This document shows, in pieces, positions 62,856-64,000 of a DNA stretch of 64,000 nt (within the stretch, counting starts at the first letter, position 1; every line of letters begins with the position of its first letter). This DNA comes from Chlorobium sp. (GTDB taxonomy: Bacteria > Bacteroidota > Chlorobiia > Chlorobiales > Chlorobiaceae). A program made the position numbers and the translations under genes. The notes beneath the pieces are model-generated. The model was given only the letters and a program-made list of their open reading frames with translations. It made no database searches and was not told where the DNA came from. The stretch spans positions 23,050-87,049 of the forward strand of contig SZXZ01000106.1 of the NCBI GenBank assembly GCA_005843835.1, written 5' to 3'.

Positions 62856-64000
62856 TTAAAAAAGAACCCATGAAAGTACTCCCAATATTCCAACTCCTAC
62901 CAGAGCCGGTGCCGTATCGCTACTCCCCCCTCCTGATGCAACCGTGGGTAATTGAACCGTCGTTGCTATAGGCGCTGAATCTGTAATAAAGTCGTAAGGC
63001 AAAGTACCATCAAAGTGATTTCCTGCAAGGTCATTTATTGCTGCTTGACCAAACGTCACATAATAGTGAGTACTGTAGGCCAGATTATTAACATGGTGAA
63101 TTGTTACTGTTGAGCCAGAGATCCCGATAGTTTCTGTCGTTGGGTCATCAGAGGTTGCTACTACCGGACCTGTTGACGAACCACTGTGAATGGCAATGGC
63201 ACCGGTACCCTTTTGTACAGCCTCATTAAAGGTAAGAACTAGGTCGCTACTGACACTGACGCCTGAAGCAGAATTTGCAGGACTGAACGTAACCACGGTC
63301 GGTGGCGTTGTATCGGTTGCAGTGGTAGTTGCTGTTGTTGAAAAGTCATAAGCAGTTGTGCCTGCATAGCTGTTCCCCGCTATATCCTTTATTGTGCCTG
63401 TAGCAACAGTAAGATAATAATGTGTACCATTTACCAAATCGTTTGTCGGGTTAATGGTGAGTGTATTCCCCGAAACACCAAGATTTAAACTTGTCGCTGC
63501 ATCATAGCTTGCCACAAGCGCTCCTGATACTGAACCACTATGCAACTCAATTGCTCCTGAACCTCTCTGTATAGGTTCACTGAAAGTGAGAATTATGTCG
63601 TTAGAAACATTAATACCAGTTGCTCCCACCACAGGGTTGAAAGAAGAAACCGTCGGAGGTGTTGTATCGTTTACAGGTGTCGTGGCAATCGTTGTGAAAT
63701 CGTAGGCTGTTGTCCCCGCATAGCTATTTCCTGCCAGATCCTTGATTGAGCCTGCAGCAAGCTTAACAAAGTAATGTGTTCCAATGGTCAGATCAGAGGT
63801 CGGGTTGATGGTGAGAATACTACCTGAAACAGTGATGTTTGAACTTGAAGCTACATCGTAGCTTGCCACAAGAGCACCTGATGCTGAACCACTATGTAAT
63901 TCAATCGCTCCACTTCCCTTCTGCACAGCCTCACTGAAAGTAAGAACTATATCGCTACCAACGGCGATACCTGTCGCTCCAAGTGTTGGACTGTAAACAG
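62856..64000 (-). CDS. Large Big_5/SbsA-type Ig-like repeat surface protein, partial (N-terminus beyond right edge)
   Basis: Repeats DTTPPTV.xFxP...GxxVSxDxxLTFxExxQ+GxGAIxxHSGS...; the open frame continues to 64000 (VYSPTLGATGIAVGSDIVLTFSEAVQKGSGAIELHS). Confidence 0.9.
   Translation of the reverse strand, partial: VYSPTLGATGIAVGSDIVLTFSEAVQKGSGAIELHSGSASGALVASYDVASSSNITVSGSILTINPTSDLTIGTHYFVKLAAGSIKDLAGNSYAGTTAYDFTTIATTPVNDTTPPTVSSFNPVVGATGINVSNDIILTFSEPIQRGSGAIELHSGSVSGALVASYDAATSLNLGVSGNTLTINPTNDLVNGTHYYLTVATGTIKDIAGNSYAGTTAYDFSTTATTTATDTTPPTVVTFSPANSASGVSVSSDLVLTFNEAVQKGTGAIAIHSGSSTGPVVATSDDPTTETIGISGSTVTIHHVNNLAYSTHYYVTFGQAAINDLAGNHFDGTLPYDFITDSAPIATTVQLPTVASGGGSSDTAPALVGVGILGVLSWVLF

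Noticed and set aside
62900-64000. Roughly 340-bp nucleotide repeats
   Set aside because: Explained by tandem Ig-like domains in one reading frame, not a mobile or satellite element.

Overview
The window is chromosomal DNA from a green sulfur bacterium (Chlorobiaceae). This rests on pscA/pscB (P840 reaction centre), a CsmB/F-type chlorosome envelope gene and an HdrB-like third subunit gene beside sdhA/sdhB. Most of 1-37 kb is housekeeping: eno (truncated at the left edge), EF-G-like, dapF, glutamate dehydrogenase, rubredoxin, mtgA, tRNA-Arg(CCT), mutL, cinA, thrA/thrB/thrC, atpA-atpG, plsC, ribH, gmhA, hemE and sdh/frd. The accessory-looking blocks are: (a) a compact operon, 37.7-31.5 kb on the minus strand, encoding a CsoR-family regulator, TolC, a very short MFP, an RND pump, a small PII-like protein and an MBL hydrolase; (b) a photosynthesis-associated neighbourhood at 37.8-40.4 kb with a flavodoxin-like/PCP_red-like fusion and csmB; (c) an AmgK-MurU-NamZ-SSF cluster at 40.4-45.1 kb that looks like MurNAc salvage; (d) a minus-strand block at 62.5-54.2 kb encoding two DUF3570-like outer-membrane barrels, another OMP, a TlpA thioredoxin, a CGC-terminated DUF4266-like lipoprotein, ApbE and DsbD. 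Block (d) is my best candidate for an under-described system. Both DUF3570-like barrels carry Dxx[S/T]GA[S/T] motifs matching the ApbE FMN-attachment consensus, which suggests a covalently flavinylated outer-membrane redox module. No CRISPR array, rRNA or insertion sequence was recognised. All family calls are by eye; no searches were run.
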